Assembly (NCBI GenBank): GCA_947258785.1
Contig: CAMYJT010000006.1
Location: forward strand, 1-64,000
Direction of reading: 5' to 3'
Origin: an uncultured Gammaproteobacteria bacterium
GTDB lineage: Bacteria; Pseudomonadota; Gammaproteobacteria; Arenicellales; JAANXG01
DNA length: 64,000 nucleotides
The translations under genes and the position numbers were made by a program. The notes under the pieces are model-generated. The model saw nothing but the letters and a program-made list of their open reading frames with translations. It was not told the origin of the DNA and ran no database searches. Of the stretch, positions 42,431-51,313 are shown piece by piece; position 1 is the stretch's first letter; each line of letters begins with the position of its first letter.

Positions 42431-44632
42431 ATGGTGTCGGATTCAAAGCATAACGTACCTCTGCGCATACCTGGGTACCAACTTCGAGGTGAGATTGGTC
42501 GCGGCGGGATCGCCTCGGTGTATTTAGCTGTCCAGGAATCTCTCGACCGGCAGGTGGCGCTGAAGGTGATGTCGCCGATTCTGGTTGCGGAACCCAATTT
42601 CAGTGAGCGTTTTATACGCGAAGGTCGAACCATCGCCCAGCTCAACCATCCGGGTATCGTCACCATCTACGACATCGCGGCGGAGAACTACCATCACTAC
42701 ATTGCCATGGAGTATCTGCCCGGCGGTACCTTGAAAGAGAAAATGCGTCAGACGATGACGCAGACCGATGCGTTGACCATCGTTCGGCAGGTGGCGTTGG
42801 CCCTTGCCTACGCCCACGAGCAGGGAATAGTCCACCGCGACGTCAAACCTGAGAACATTTTGTTTCGCGGAAACGGCGCGCCAGTACTCACCGACTTTGG
42901 AATCGCCAAAACGGTTGGCGCCGATTCCAGCCTGACTCACACCGGCATCATAGTCGGCACGCCGCGATACATCAGTCCCGAGCAAGCCGACGGGAGGGGT
43001 ACCGATGGGCGATCTGACATCTATGCGCTGGGTGTCATCCTGTTCGAAATACTCGCCGGTAAGCCGCCTTTCGATAATGGGGACAACATCGCGCTGCTGT
43101 ACTCCCACGTTAACGATCCGATCCCAGCGCTCCCTGAGCAGCATGGTAACCTGCAACCGCTGGTCGAGGCGGCCATGGCAAAGGATCCGGACCGGCGGGT
43201 GTCCGATGGACGTCTGCTGGCCGACATGATCCGCGTCATCCAGCGCAAAACGCGGCATACGACGCGGCACTCGCTGACCCCGGTGTCCGCTGCCCCGGAG
43301 CGCAGCCTGAGCGGCACCGGCCAACGCCCCCCACTACCAAAGCAGCGGCAGGGACGCCGCCCTCGGTTGCTGCGACCATGGGTGGGAATCCTGGTGGTTG
43401 CCGTGTTTGCGGCGGTGTTGATGTGGCAGCGATTACCGGTGCCGGCGCCCGAACGTACAGTGGCGACCGCGCCCAGGCCCGCCGCCACCGCCGCGGCGCC
43501 GGAATCGGCTCCAGCGACGGCAACGACACCGGCAGCGCGCATGACGGCGGCACCGGAACCGGCTCCAGCGACGGCAGCGCGCACGACGGCGGCGCCGGAA
43601 CCGGCAGCCGACACGTCCGATACCGAGCACGTCGGAAGAACGCAGGCGGGGCCCTCTGCGGCCGCTGCGGACCACGCCGGTGACACCAAGACGCCGCCGG
43701 CACCGTTATCCACCCCAAGCAGGCGTAACGGGACGGCAATGCAGACGTCGAGTGCAGCGGCGCGGCGGCGATCGAGTGCGCGCAGCGGCCCCTCGTCGGA
43801 CGTGGAGTCGGTGTTACAGTTGGCTGAATCCCAGATGACGCTCGGGCAAATTGATGAACCCGAGGGTGAAAATGCCTTGGCCAGCTACCGCAACGCTCTG
43901 AGTTTGGTCCGGCAGCATCCCCAGGCTTTGGCTGGACTGGAACGCGTCGGCAACCACTTTTTGAGCCGTGGGCGGGAGTTGGCGGAATTGAGGGAATACG
44001 ACCGGGCGGCGGAGATCATCGAGCGCGGACTGCGCGCGGTGCCGGAATACGAACCGCTGATCACGCTGAGGAGCAACGTCAGTTTGATGCGCACGGCCGA
44101 ACGCGAGTTCGCCGAGGCTGAAAAACACTACTGGGGTCAGGACGGGACGACACCGGATACGGTGGTGGCGACCAAGTGGTACCGCAAAGCGGCGGAAAAG
44201 GGCCACTTAATGGCCCAGTACTTTTTCGGCATCGCCGTCGCGAATGGCGATGGTGTGCAAAAGGACGAAGCGGCGGGCCGGCGTTGGCTGCAGCGCGCGG
44301 CGACCCGTGGCAGCGAGGACGCCCAGTTCAATCTCGGTCTCGGGTTGATATTCGGACCCGAGCCGGATCCGGAGGCAGCGTCGCAGTGGGTCGTCAGTCT
44401 GGCCAACCGAAACTACGCGCCGGCCTACAAGCTATTGGGTTGGATGTACAATACCGGCACCGGCGTGGACAAGAGCATGCGTGAGGCAATTCGTTGGAAT
44501 GTCAAACACGTGATGAGTAAGCCGCCCGCCGCCGGTTCTCCAGCTGCGCGAACGGTTGGCGTCTGGCAGGACCGGTTCAACGCCGCATTCCAAAAAATCA
44601 ATCGCGAACAGCGGCCGCCGGAGCCCAACTAA
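42431..44632 (+). CDS. Membrane Ser/Thr protein kinase with Sel1-type repeats
   Basis: A 733-residue protein. An N-terminal eukaryotic-like kinase domain has GEIGRGGIASVYLA (P-loop), VALKVM (Lys), HRDVKPENI near residue 135, DFGIAKTV and SDIYALGVILFEIL, so all catalytic residues are present. A single membrane span lies at about 316-332 (VGILVVAVFAAVLMW). Next is a 110-residue Ala/Pro/Thr linker encoded by imperfect tandem repeats (43480-43610), then a periplasmic part with Sel1-like repeats at about 580-690 (KWYRKAAEKGHLMAQYFFGIA, DAQFNLGLGLIFG). This layout senses envelope state through the repeats and signals inside. Targets unknown. Confidence 0.9.
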   Translation: MVSDSKHNVPLRIPGYQLRGEIGRGGIASVYLAVQESLDRQVALKVMSPILVAEPNFSERFIREGRTIAQLNHPGIVTIYDIAAENYHHYIAMEYLPGGTLKEKMRQTMTQTDALTIVRQVALALAYAHEQGIVHRDVKPENILFRGNGAPVLTDFGIAKTVGADSSLTHTGIIVGTPRYISPEQADGRGTDGRSDIYALGVILFEILAGKPPFDNGDNIALLYSHVNDPIPALPEQHGNLQPLVEAAMAKDPDRRVSDGRLLADMIRVIQRKTRHTTRHSLTPVSAAPERSLSGTGQRPPLPKQRQGRRPRLLRPWVGILVVAVFAAVLMWQRLPVPAPERTVATAPRPAATAAAPESAPATATTPAARMTAAPEPAPATAARTTAAPEPAADTSDTEHVGRTQAGPSAAAADHAGDTKTPPAPLSTPSRRNGTAMQTSSAAARRRSSARSGPSSDVESVLQLAESQMTLGQIDEPEGENALASYRNALSLVRQHPQALAGLERVGNHFLSRGRELAELREYDRAAEIIERGLRAVPEYEPLITLRSNVSLMRTAEREFAEAEKHYWGQDGTTPDTVVATKWYRKAAEKGHLMAQYFFGIAVANGDGVQKDEAAGRRWLQRAATRGSEDAQFNLGLGLIFGPEPDPEAASQWVVSLANRNYAPAYKLLGWMYNTGTGVDKSMREAIRWNVKHVMSKPPAAGSPAARTVGVWQDRFNAAFQKINREQRPPEPN

Positions 44633-45011
44633 TGCGGAACTTGCACTGAGCATCCCGGACGATGGCGAGGATATCGGACGACTGAATGCCACACTGGAAC
44701 GAAACGCACGGCCGGCTATGGGTTGCAAGAAACGCATATGCGGGCGTTCGAGTTCAACCCGGAGCCGGGATAGGCGATTGCCCGGACACAAGAGGGTGTC
44801 CGCCAAGGCATTGATCGCAGTTCTCATTGCGGACACCTTGCCAGCCTCTATGTTCGCCGCCTTGGCGTAATATCCAGGCTAAGAAGTCCGCGACCGAACA
44901 GCATTGGCGCCGGTGTCGAACTGCGGTTGCGGTGTCGCGTGCCTGCCGGTTGCGAGATCGGTGTGGACACGCTGCGGTCAGCGCAGTGATCGTCCATTGC
45001 GGCGGCGTGGT
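44633..45011. other. Convergent intergenic region with no supported gene
   Basis: About 380 bp between the kinase (+) and the CopD-like gene (-). The frames that cross it begin inside the kinase gene or lack ribosome binding sites. I see no clear terminator stem with a T run and no RNA gene. Confidence 0.4.
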
Positions 45012-45464
45012 TCAAGCTCCGCGCAATAGACGCACGGTCACCAGGATGAGCAGTCCGATTGCGAGATTGGTGCCGACCAATATCCGGATCCGGTTGAGTT
45101 GAGCGCCCGCAGCGGGTACGTCGCCACCGGCAAGCGCCTGCCGCAGGCGCCGATATGGCAAAAAGAAGACATAGAGGTAAATAAGAATCATAACGATCCC
45201 CAAGGTGAGCTTGATGTGCACATACACCCCCACGGCACCGAACCCGCCCATCTGCGCGACCATCCACAAGCCCGTGACTGGCAGCGCGACTACGGCGCCC
45301 CACACCCAGGGGAAGAATCGCGACAGGGTCGTCGACCACAGCGACAATCGTGTTGGGGGCTCGAGCAGTTGGGCCGCCGCTGGGCGCAGGCACAGGTACG
45401 CGAAGAACATGCCACCGATCCAGATTACGGCGGCCGTTAAATGGACGAGCAACGCGTATTGCAT
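45012..45464 (-). CDS. CopD-like integral membrane protein
   Basis: A 150-residue protein with four hydrophobic helices. It starts MQYALLVHLTAAVIWIGGMFF, with His and the conserved H-x-x-x-x-x-W-x-G pattern of the first helix. Later helices are WVWGAVVALPVTGLWMV, VHIKLTLGIVMILIYLYVFF and ILVGTNLAIGLLILVTV. This matches the CopD / DUF2269 group, proposed copper-uptake or haem-binding membrane proteins. A GTG or ATG further upstream (to 45503) would add 13 residues; the internal start gives the normal N-terminus. It is divergent from nrtR. Confidence 0.72.
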   Translation of the reverse strand: MQYALLVHLTAAVIWIGGMFFAYLCLRPAAAQLLEPPTRLSLWSTTLSRFFPWVWGAVVALPVTGLWMVAQMGGFGAVGVYVHIKLTLGIVMILIYLYVFFLPYRRLRQALAGGDVPAAGAQLNRIRILVGTNLAIGLLILVTVRLLRGA

Positions 45465-45578
45465 GGTGAATGTCTTCTCCGGCATCCGGGTGAGGGCCGA
45501 CAAGGATACAACAATTGCCGCGTGGCCCGGCGGTAGGGTATGACGACGCGCGCTTCCTGGCGCCGCTGAACGGCGTGG

Positions 45579-45618
45579 TTGACTTACGTGTATTGTCTAC
45601 ACTATCCTACATAGTGTA
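45579..45618 (+). promoter_or_regulatory. nrtR promoter and operator
   Basis: A perfect inverted repeat TACACTAT-CCTAC-ATAGTGTA (45598-45618) ends one base before the nrtR ATG at 45619. TTGACT at 45579-45584 with an 18-bp spacer gives TATCCT at 45603-45608, so the operator overlaps the -10 region and the predicted start point. No Shine-Dalgarno sequence precedes the ATG, and transcription would begin only a few bases before it, so the mRNA may be leaderless. NrtR is known to autoregulate NAD genes through similar palindromes. Confidence 0.65.
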
Positions 45619-46305
45619 ATGGAGACACTAACTGAACTCCGGTCGACCAAACCCTGGCTGTTGCACGTCTCGACGGACATCGTCGTCTTTGCCGTGGCCG
45701 AGGGCCAGCTGCAGGTGCTGCTGCGCGAACACCCCAGCGCGGCCGTTCCAGCGCGGCCGCTCGCGCTGCCCGGTGGTTATGTAAGCCCGGTCGAACACCT
45801 GGATCGCAGTGCGCAAGTAACGCTGGCCCGGCAGACCGGGGTCACCGACGTCTATCTCGAGCAGTTGTACACCTTTGGTCGGCCGGATCGGCACCCTCGC
45901 TCGCGCGTGATTACCGTTGCGTACTATGCCCTGGTGCCGCCCGATCGGGTGGCGCAGATCGGAGCCGAGCGGCACCGGCGGGTCGGGTGGTTCGCGGTGC
46001 CGCAATTGTCCGAACTGTACCTGGACCATGCCGAAATCGTGCGGCTGGCCCGCGCGCGCCTGGTGGCCAAACTCGACTACTCAACCATCGCGTTTCAATT
46101 GCTGTCGAAGACCTTCACGTTGAGCGAACTGCAGCGGATTTACGAAGCAATACTGGGCGGGACTCTGGACAAGCGCAACTTTCGAAAGCGTATTCTGGCC
46201 ATGAACTATATCGAGGACACGGGCGAACAACGGCGTCACGGTTCGCATCGGCCGGCCCGTTTGTATCGCTACAAATCACCCGGTAAAGTGCACTACCTCA
46301 AGTGA
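45619..46305 (+). CDS. nrtR: NrtR, Nudix-derived regulator of NAD synthesis
   Basis: A 228-residue protein with a Nudix-like domain (residues 1-145) and a winged-helix domain. The Nudix box region LALPGGYVSPVEHLDRSAQVTLARQTGV keeps the fold but lacks the catalytic REUXEE Glu residues, which is expected of NrtR regulators. They sense ADP-ribose instead of hydrolysing it. The C-terminal FTLSELQRIYEAILGGTLDKRNFRKRI is the DNA-binding wing helix. It is 12 bp upstream of nadA and almost certainly represses this operon when NAD is abundant. Confidence 0.9.
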   Translation: METLTELRSTKPWLLHVSTDIVVFAVAEGQLQVLLREHPSAAVPARPLALPGGYVSPVEHLDRSAQVTLARQTGVTDVYLEQLYTFGRPDRHPRSRVITVAYYALVPPDRVAQIGAERHRRVGWFAVPQLSELYLDHAEIVRLARARLVAKLDYSTIAFQLLSKTFTLSELQRIYEAILGGTLDKRNFRKRILAMNYIEDTGEQRRHGSHRPARLYRYKSPGKVHYLK

Positions 46306-46317
46306 GGAGACGATCTC

Positions 46318-47409
46318 ATGACGGCCATGCAGACAGTCCCTGAGCGGCTGAAAGAACGCATAGACGTAACCGCCTTGCGGGCCCGCGGCGTTAAGCACGC
46401 GTCCTTGTCCAAGCGCGAACGCCAGGGCCTCAAAGAGCGCATCCGGCGCATGCTGGAGGAACAGGACGCGGTGCTGGTCGCCCATTACTACGTCGACAGC
46501 GAGCTGCAGGATCTGGCCGACGATACGGGTGGCTTCGTCTCGGACTCTTTGGAGATGGCCCGCTTCGGATATGAACACCCAGCCAGCACCGTGGTGGTCG
46601 CCGGGGTTCGTTTCATGGGCGAGACGGCAAAGATTCTGAGTCCGAACAAGCGGGTGCTGGTGGTCGAGCGGGAGGCCGAGTGCTCACTGGATCTCGGTTG
46701 CCCAGCCGACGAGTTCGCTAAATTTTGTGATGCGCATCCTGACCGGACGGTGGTGGTCTACGCCAACACCAGCGCCGCGGTCAAGGCGCGGGCGGACTGG
46801 GTGGTGACCTCATCCATCGCACTGCCGGTGGCCAAACACCTGCACGCCACAGGTGAAAAAATCCTCTGGGCTCCCGACAAGTATCTCGGGGATTACGTGC
46901 AGCGGATGACCGGTGCGGACATGCTGATGTGGGAAGGCTCCTGCGTGGTCCATGAGGAGTTCAAAGCGGATGCCCTGGCACAGGTGAAGTCTCTGTATCC
47001 CAACGCCGCGGTACTGGTCCATCCGGAGTCGCCCCCGGCGGTAATCGAACTGGCGGACCGCGTCGGGTCGACCAGCCAGATAATCCAGGCGGCCCGGGAG
47101 ATGAACAACGAGCTGTTCATCGTGGCCACCGAGGACGGCATTTTTCACAAGATGCGCGAGGCCGCTCCGCGCAAGGTGTTCATTCCGGCACCGACCGCGG
47201 GCGCCGGGGCAAGCTGCAAGAGCTGTGGGCACTGCCCATGGATGAAGCTCAACGACTTGTCCCGCTTGGAACACGTGCTGGCCACCGGCGAGAACGAGGT
47301 CCTGATCGACGAAGACATCCGGGCCCGGGCGGAAAAGTCACTGCGGCGCATGGTGGCGTTTGCCCGTGAACACATCAACCCGAACATGCACGTCACCGGC
47401 AACGCCTGA
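46318..47409 (+). CDS. nadA: Quinolinate synthase NadA
   Basis: A 363-residue 4Fe-4S enzyme that condenses iminoaspartate with dihydroxyacetone phosphate to quinolinate, the second step of de novo NAD synthesis in the cytoplasm. Motifs include [37 protein letters not shown] (cluster Cys), [14 protein letters not shown] and [13 protein letters not shown] near the C-terminus. The length fits the longer NadA group. GAGGAGACGATCTC precedes the ATG, a good ribosome binding site. It is cotranscribed with nrtR; nadB and nadC are not adjacent. Confidence 0.95.
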   Translation: MTAMQTVPERLKERIDVTALRARGVKHASLSKRERQGLKERIRRMLEEQDAVLVAHYYVDSELQDLADDTGGFVSDSLEMARFGYEHPASTVVVAGVRFMGETAKILSPNKRVLVVEREAECSLDLGCPADEFAKFCDAHPDRTVVVYANTSAAVKARADWVVTSSIALPVAKHLHATGEKILWAPDKYLGDYVQRMTGADMLMWEGSCVVHEEFKADALAQVKSLYPNAAVLVHPESPPAVIELADRVGSTSQIIQAAREMNNELFIVATEDGIFHKMREAAPRKVFIPAPTAGAGASCKSCGHCPWMKLNDLSRLEHVLATGENEVLIDEDIRARAEKSLRRMVAFAREHINPNMHVTGNA

Positions 47410-47570
47410 GCGGTCCTGATTCCCGACCCATCGCCGGCGGGCCGGTGGAGCCGGAGTGTGCGGGACGGTATTCGCCAGGCCGCATTCCGGTCGCGGCCTG
47501 CCGATCGGTGTGAACATCCATGGTGGCGGCTTCGAGTATACTCACCGCGACTGAAACCAGAGGGCGGGGG

Positions 47571-48668
47571 ATGAGCCGGTTTGTCGACGAAGTTGAATTT
47601 TCTCACCAAAGCGAATGCAGCATCGGTGTGTTGTTGGTCAATCTGGGCACGCCGGAGGCGCCCACCCCACGCAGTGTGCGTCGTTACCTCAGACAATTCC
47701 TGTCCGACCCGCGCGTGGTTGAGTTTCCGCGGCTTCCCTGGTGGTTGATTCTAAACCTGGTCATTTTGAATGTACGGCCGCGTCGCAGCGCCAAGGCTTA
47801 CGAAAAAATATGGACGGACGACGGATCACCGTTGCTTGTCATCTCGAAGCGGCAGGCCGGCGCCGTGGGCCGGGCACTGGCGGAGGGGTGGGAAGGCCGG
47901 ATGCATGTGGAGTTGGGGATGGCCTACGGCGAACCTTCGATTGGCGGGGCTCTCGAGCGCCTACGCGCTGGCGGCGTAAGACGGTTGTTGGTTTTGCCTC
48001 TGTACCCACAATACTCCGGAACCACGACGGGGTCGGTCTTCGACGCCGTCACGCGGACCCTGCAGCAGTGGCGCTGGGTTCCGGAACTCCGTTTTGTCAA
48101 TGCGTACCATGACCATCCGCCGTACGTGCGGGCAGTCGCCGACAAGATTCGAGTGCAGTGGGGGCACGGGGAGCGTGGTGACCGCTTGTTGTTCTCTTTT
48201 CATGGGGTGCCGCAACGCTATTTGCTGGCCGGCGACCCGTACCACTGCCAGTGCCAAAAGAGCGCGCGCCTCATCGCCGAAGACCTCGACCTGGCGGACA
48301 ATGAGTGGTCGGTCGTGTTCCAATCCCGTTTCGGGCGTGAGCCGTGGCTGAAGCCGTACTGCGATCAAACGCTCGAGGCGTTGCCAGACCAGAGGGTGAA
48401 ATCCGTGGACATTGTTTGCCCGGGGTTCTCGGCCGATTGCCTGGAAACGCTGGAGGAAATCGCGCAACAGAATCGGGATCTGTTCCTATGCGCCGGTGGT
48501 GAGCGGTATCAATACATCCCATGCCTCAACGACGACCCGGCACACATCGACTTGCTGTCCGGTCTGGTATTAGCGCAGACACGGGAGTGGCGTGAGGGTG
48601 AGCCGGTGCCTGAGCGGCAGCGTCGCTTAACCCTGGCCCGTGCCCAGGCCATGGGGGCAGCCCGCTGA
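47571..48668 (+). CDS. hemH: Ferrochelatase HemH
   Basis: A 365-residue ferrochelatase, which inserts Fe(II) into protoporphyrin IX as the last step of heme synthesis. Motifs: GVLLVNLGTPEAPT, LPLYPQYSGTTTGSVFDA, LLFSFHGVPQRYLLAGDPYHCQC with the metal-binding His, and VVFQSRFGREPWLKPY. The ATG at 47571 gives the usual N-terminus; an in-frame extension to 47520 is not conserved. The following gene begins 1 bp after the stop, so they are cotranscribed. HemH is peripheral at the inner membrane. No other heme gene is in the window. Confidence 0.95.
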   Translation: MSRFVDEVEFSHQSECSIGVLLVNLGTPEAPTPRSVRRYLRQFLSDPRVVEFPRLPWWLILNLVILNVRPRRSAKAYEKIWTDDGSPLLVISKRQAGAVGRALAEGWEGRMHVELGMAYGEPSIGGALERLRAGGVRRLLVLPLYPQYSGTTTGSVFDAVTRTLQQWRWVPELRFVNAYHDHPPYVRAVADKIRVQWGHGERGDRLLFSFHGVPQRYLLAGDPYHCQCQKSARLIAEDLDLADNEWSVVFQSRFGREPWLKPYCDQTLEALPDQRVKSVDIVCPGFSADCLETLEEIAQQNRDLFLCAGGERYQYIPCLNDDPAHIDLLSGLVLAQTREWREGEPVPERQRRLTLARAQAMGAAR

Positions 48669-48669
48669 G

Positions 48670-49638
48670 ATGGCCGATCAGCCGTCCCAGCAGAGCGTGT
48701 CGCTGGGGATCAGTAGCTGTCTGTTGGGCGATCACGTTCGCCACGACGGGGGGCACAAGCGAGACCGCTTCATCACCGGCACACGCTCCACCTACTTTCG
48801 ATTCGTGCCCGTGTGCCCGGAGTTGGCCATTGGTCTCGGTGTGCCCAGGGATCCAATCCAACTGCGCGGCAGGCCCGGTGCGATTCGGGTGGTCGGTGTT
48901 ATCGATCCGGACTTGGACGTCACTGAGCGGCTCCGCGAGTGTGGCGCACGCACCGCGCGCGCATTGACCGATATCAGCGGTTACATCTTCAAGAGCAGAT
49001 CGCCGAGCTGCGGAATGGAGCGCGTCAAGCTCTTTACCGACAACGCTGCTGCCGCGCCGACCTGCGACGGGGTCGGTCAATACGCCCACGCCTTCATGCA
49101 ACAGCAGCCGTTGTTGCCGGTCGAAGAGGACGGCCGCTTGAATGACCCAAGTCTGCGTGAAAACTTCATCGAACGTGTGTTCACCTATCGCCGATGGCAG
49201 GACCTGTGTCGGGCGGGCATTACGCCGCGTGCGTTGATTGAGTTCCACACCCGTCACAAGCTGGCCGTATTGGCACACAGCCAGTCGGGGTATGCCGAAC
49301 TGGGCCGGCTCATTGCCGGGGCGGGTGATCGGTCGATTCGAGACCTGGCACACGAATACATCGCCACATTGATGGCGACGCTGCAACGCCCGGCGACCCG
49401 CAAGAACCACACGAACGTGCTGCAGCATGTACAGGGATACTTGAAGGCTCAACTCGATGCCGCCGACAAGGCGGAGTTGGTCGAACTCATTGACCGTTTC
49501 CGGCACGGCCAGGTGCCCCTGGTCGTGCCCGTCACGCTGCTCAATCACCATTTCCGGCGCCATCCGGATCCCTATATGGCAAAACAGATTTACCTGCGTC
49601 CTCACCCGCCCGAACTGATGTTGCGCAATCTGATTTAA
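48670..49638 (+). CDS. DUF523-DUF1722 fusion protein (YbgA-like)
   Basis: A 322-residue two-domain protein. Residues 1-165 are DUF523 (GISSCLLGDHVRHDGGHKRD and the Cys motif FKSRSPSCGMERVK); residues 190-320 are DUF1722/YbgA (LIEFHTRHKLAVLAHSQSGYAELG, then NVLQHVQGYLKAQL). In E. coli ybgA lies next to the photolyase gene. Function is unproven; the conserved Cys pairs suggest metal or Fe-S binding. It starts immediately after hemH. Presence in this operon is compatible with a link to metal or porphyrin use, but only by position. Confidence 0.88.
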   Translation: MADQPSQQSVSLGISSCLLGDHVRHDGGHKRDRFITGTRSTYFRFVPVCPELAIGLGVPRDPIQLRGRPGAIRVVGVIDPDLDVTERLRECGARTARALTDISGYIFKSRSPSCGMERVKLFTDNAAAAPTCDGVGQYAHAFMQQQPLLPVEEDGRLNDPSLRENFIERVFTYRRWQDLCRAGITPRALIEFHTRHKLAVLAHSQSGYAELGRLIAGAGDRSIRDLAHEYIATLMATLQRPATRKNHTNVLQHVQGYLKAQLDAADKAELVELIDRFRHGQVPLVVPVTLLNHHFRRHPDPYMAKQIYLRPHPPELMLRNLI

Positions 49639-49731
49639 CCTTTCTTTGCAACGCCCCGCCGCCGCTTGGGCTATCCTGCCGTCGGCGTTGCGCCAAGCGC
49701 CCTCGCGATCCTCACCTACAAATATTAGATA

Positions 49732-49760
49732 TTGCAAATATAAGAAAGTACTGATATAAC
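49732..49760 (+). promoter_or_regulatory. Sigma-70-type promoter of the second small peptide gene
   Basis: TTGCAA (49732-49737), a 17-bp spacer and TATAAC (49755-49760). The -10 matches five of six consensus bases and the -35 four of six, with ideal spacing. The start point would be near 49767, giving a leader of about 18 bases that carries the Shine-Dalgarno GGAGG. Confidence 0.65.
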
Positions 49761-49784
49761 ACCGCGCTGCCTTGGAGGTACGAC

Positions 49785-49862
49785 ATGACATTATCAATGC
49801 AATACAAACTGGTTATGAGCATCCTGCTGTTCGTGTTCAGCAATTCCCCGGTCTGGGCTTAG
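49785..49862 (+). CDS. 25-residue hydrophobic peptide, copy 2 of a new small family
   Basis: A 25-codon frame from ATG to TAG with TTGGAGGTACGAC before it, a near-ideal Shine-Dalgarno sequence, and its own promoter at 49732-49760. The peptide starts MTLSMQYK, has the core LVMSILLFVFSN and ends SPVWA. It aligns end to end with the peptide at 13481-13558 (13 of 25 identical, mostly conservative elsewhere). The last three residues VWA look like a signal-peptidase site placed exactly at the C-terminus. Downstream are a long-range inverted repeat (GGACCGTC at 49866-49873 with GACGGTCC at 49984-49991) and an 18-bp palindrome at 50027-50044. It could be a small membrane protein or a type I toxin-like peptide. 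Confidence 0.65.
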   Translation: MTLSMQYKLVMSILLFVFSNSPVWA

Positions 49863-50072
49863 CCTGGACCGTCCCGGCGCCGGCGCGCACTACGAGCTCC
49901 AACCATACGCCACGGACACGGCGCCGGACGCAAGTCGAGTGGCGCCGCTGACTAACTCCTGGCTGATTTCTGTGTATTAAAACGACGGTCCGGGAGTGTA
50001 AAACCAAGCCCGGATACTGGTGCACTATGCGGGCTAGCCCGCATTCCAAGAGACTCAGCCGCGCTCTTGGCC
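49863..50072 (+). other. Structured region after the small peptide gene
   Basis: Contains GGACCGTC/GACGGTCC (49866-49873 and 49984-49991) and the palindrome ATGCGGGCTAGCCCGCAT (50027-50044), which can form a 7-bp stem with a 4-base loop. No T run follows. These could end the small transcript, or serve the GST gene that converges from the right. No protein-coding frame is supported. Confidence 0.45.
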
Positions 50073-51008
50073 TTAGCCGGGACCAGCAGCGGTGAGGCGA
50101 TACCCGATGCGCGGGAAGTGGACGATGACATCGCCGACGCGATCGTCGTTGCGGTGCACCGCCACGGTGTCCGTGGTCAACCGTATCAGCCGTCCGGTCA
50201 CCGTCGGATCGCCGCCGTCACCCACCGGCGTGATGCCGACGGTGCGGCCCCGGGTCAGGCCAAGCGGATCGTCCGCGTCGACCCAAGCCTCCACCGCGGG
50301 AGTCGATGCGCGGGCAATCGCCAGTGCTTCGGCGGCCTCCAGCGGCTCAGGCCGGCCGTGTCCAATTTCCGCCACCCGGCGTTCCCACGCCTCCAGCCGC
50401 GGCAGTTGTTTCAACAACGAAGTGGCGGCGTTTACCCGCCCGCGGAAGAACCAGACCAGGTGGTAGCACAAAGCATCAATCAGGCCGGGCCGATCACCAG
50501 CCAGATAGGCGCGACCGTCTTCGAGGCTCCGGGCCAACCAGGTGAACTGCGTGCGCAGCTGGGCCAAGCCTTCGGGCAGCTCGGCGACGCACCGTTGTAA
50601 CGTGAATTCGGGACCGAAGTACAATCGCCCCCGGTCGCTGATAAATTCCGCCGGCAGTGAATCCCCCTGTTCGCCGAACACGGCGGCGATGATCGAGGTA
50701 AACACCGGGCCATCGGTCCAGCTGCTGAGCCCCCAGATCAGTCCCTCGTTTCCGTCCGGGAACAAACTCGGCTCGGCGAACCGCTGTTCCAATTCTCGGA
50801 TGATGCAACAGCTGTCACAGTACACGTTTGCACCGATCTGCATGACCGGCGTTCGCCGGTATCCCCCCGTCAGCGGCATCAATTCGGGCTTCGGCGGCAG
50901 GCGGGGTATGTGCACAGATCGCCAATCCAGACCCTTCATGCCGATGACCATGCGGACCTTTTCGGCGACCGGCGACTGCGGGTAATGATGCAAAATGACA
51001 TCGGCCAT
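50073..51008 (-). CDS. Glutathione S-transferase family protein with long C-terminal extension
   Basis: A 311-residue protein. The N-terminal thioredoxin-fold domain starts ADVILHHYPQSPVAEKVRMV and includes YRRTPVMQIGANVYCDSC and IIRELEQRF, the glutathione-binding part. An all-helical GST C-domain follows to about residue 220 (YLAGDRPGLIDALCYHLVWFF). The last 80 residues (RGRTVGITPVGDGGDPTVTG, then VIVHFPRIGYRL) form a beta-rich extension outside the GST fold, like the DUF7962-type tail I recall for this subgroup. No catalytic Ser/Tyr is evident at the usual place; SPVAEK may supply it. Substrate unknown. Confidence 0.82.
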   Translation of the reverse strand: MADVILHHYPQSPVAEKVRMVIGMKGLDWRSVHIPRLPPKPELMPLTGGYRRTPVMQIGANVYCDSCCIIRELEQRFAEPSLFPDGNEGLIWGLSSWTDGPVFTSIIAAVFGEQGDSLPAEFISDRGRLYFGPEFTLQRCVAELPEGLAQLRTQFTWLARSLEDGRAYLAGDRPGLIDALCYHLVWFFRGRVNAATSLLKQLPRLEAWERRVAEIGHGRPEPLEAAEALAIARASTPAVEAWVDADDPLGLTRGRTVGITPVGDGGDPTVTGRLIRLTTDTVAVHRNDDRVGDVIVHFPRIGYRLTAAGPG

Positions 51009-51313
51009 GGCGGAATTCGTCTACTGCGACGTAATCCTTGCATCCTAACTCAGTCGTCGGACCAAAAGAACACTCGATACCGGAACCGTAGTCCCAGTGG
51101 CAGGTGAGTTGTTATGCTAGCCTGCATATTGCACCAAGACAGGCACTCACCCGGTCGCTAAGTGTTACACCAGACATTCATCGGTTTTGTGATATCGAAC
51201 AAAAGACTCGGGCAGACTCCTCGCCACCGTCTCGCGATCGCTGACCGTGGTCAAGGCACGCGCGACCGGGCGGTGGTTACCATAGGCAGAGTTAGATTTC
51301 GGTATTGAACGCA
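51009..51313. other. Divergent intergenic region before the exporter operon
   Basis: About 305 bp without a supported gene. It holds CGACCGGGCGGTGGTTACCATAG split as CGACCGGGCGGT and TTACCATAG (51263-51285), a near repeat of 24876-24895. The exporter promoter is probably here but I cannot place it with confidence. Confidence 0.35.

Noticed and set aside
44556-44870. A 104-codon open frame on the + strand
   Set aside because: It begins inside the kinase gene in another frame and has no ribosome binding site or domain.
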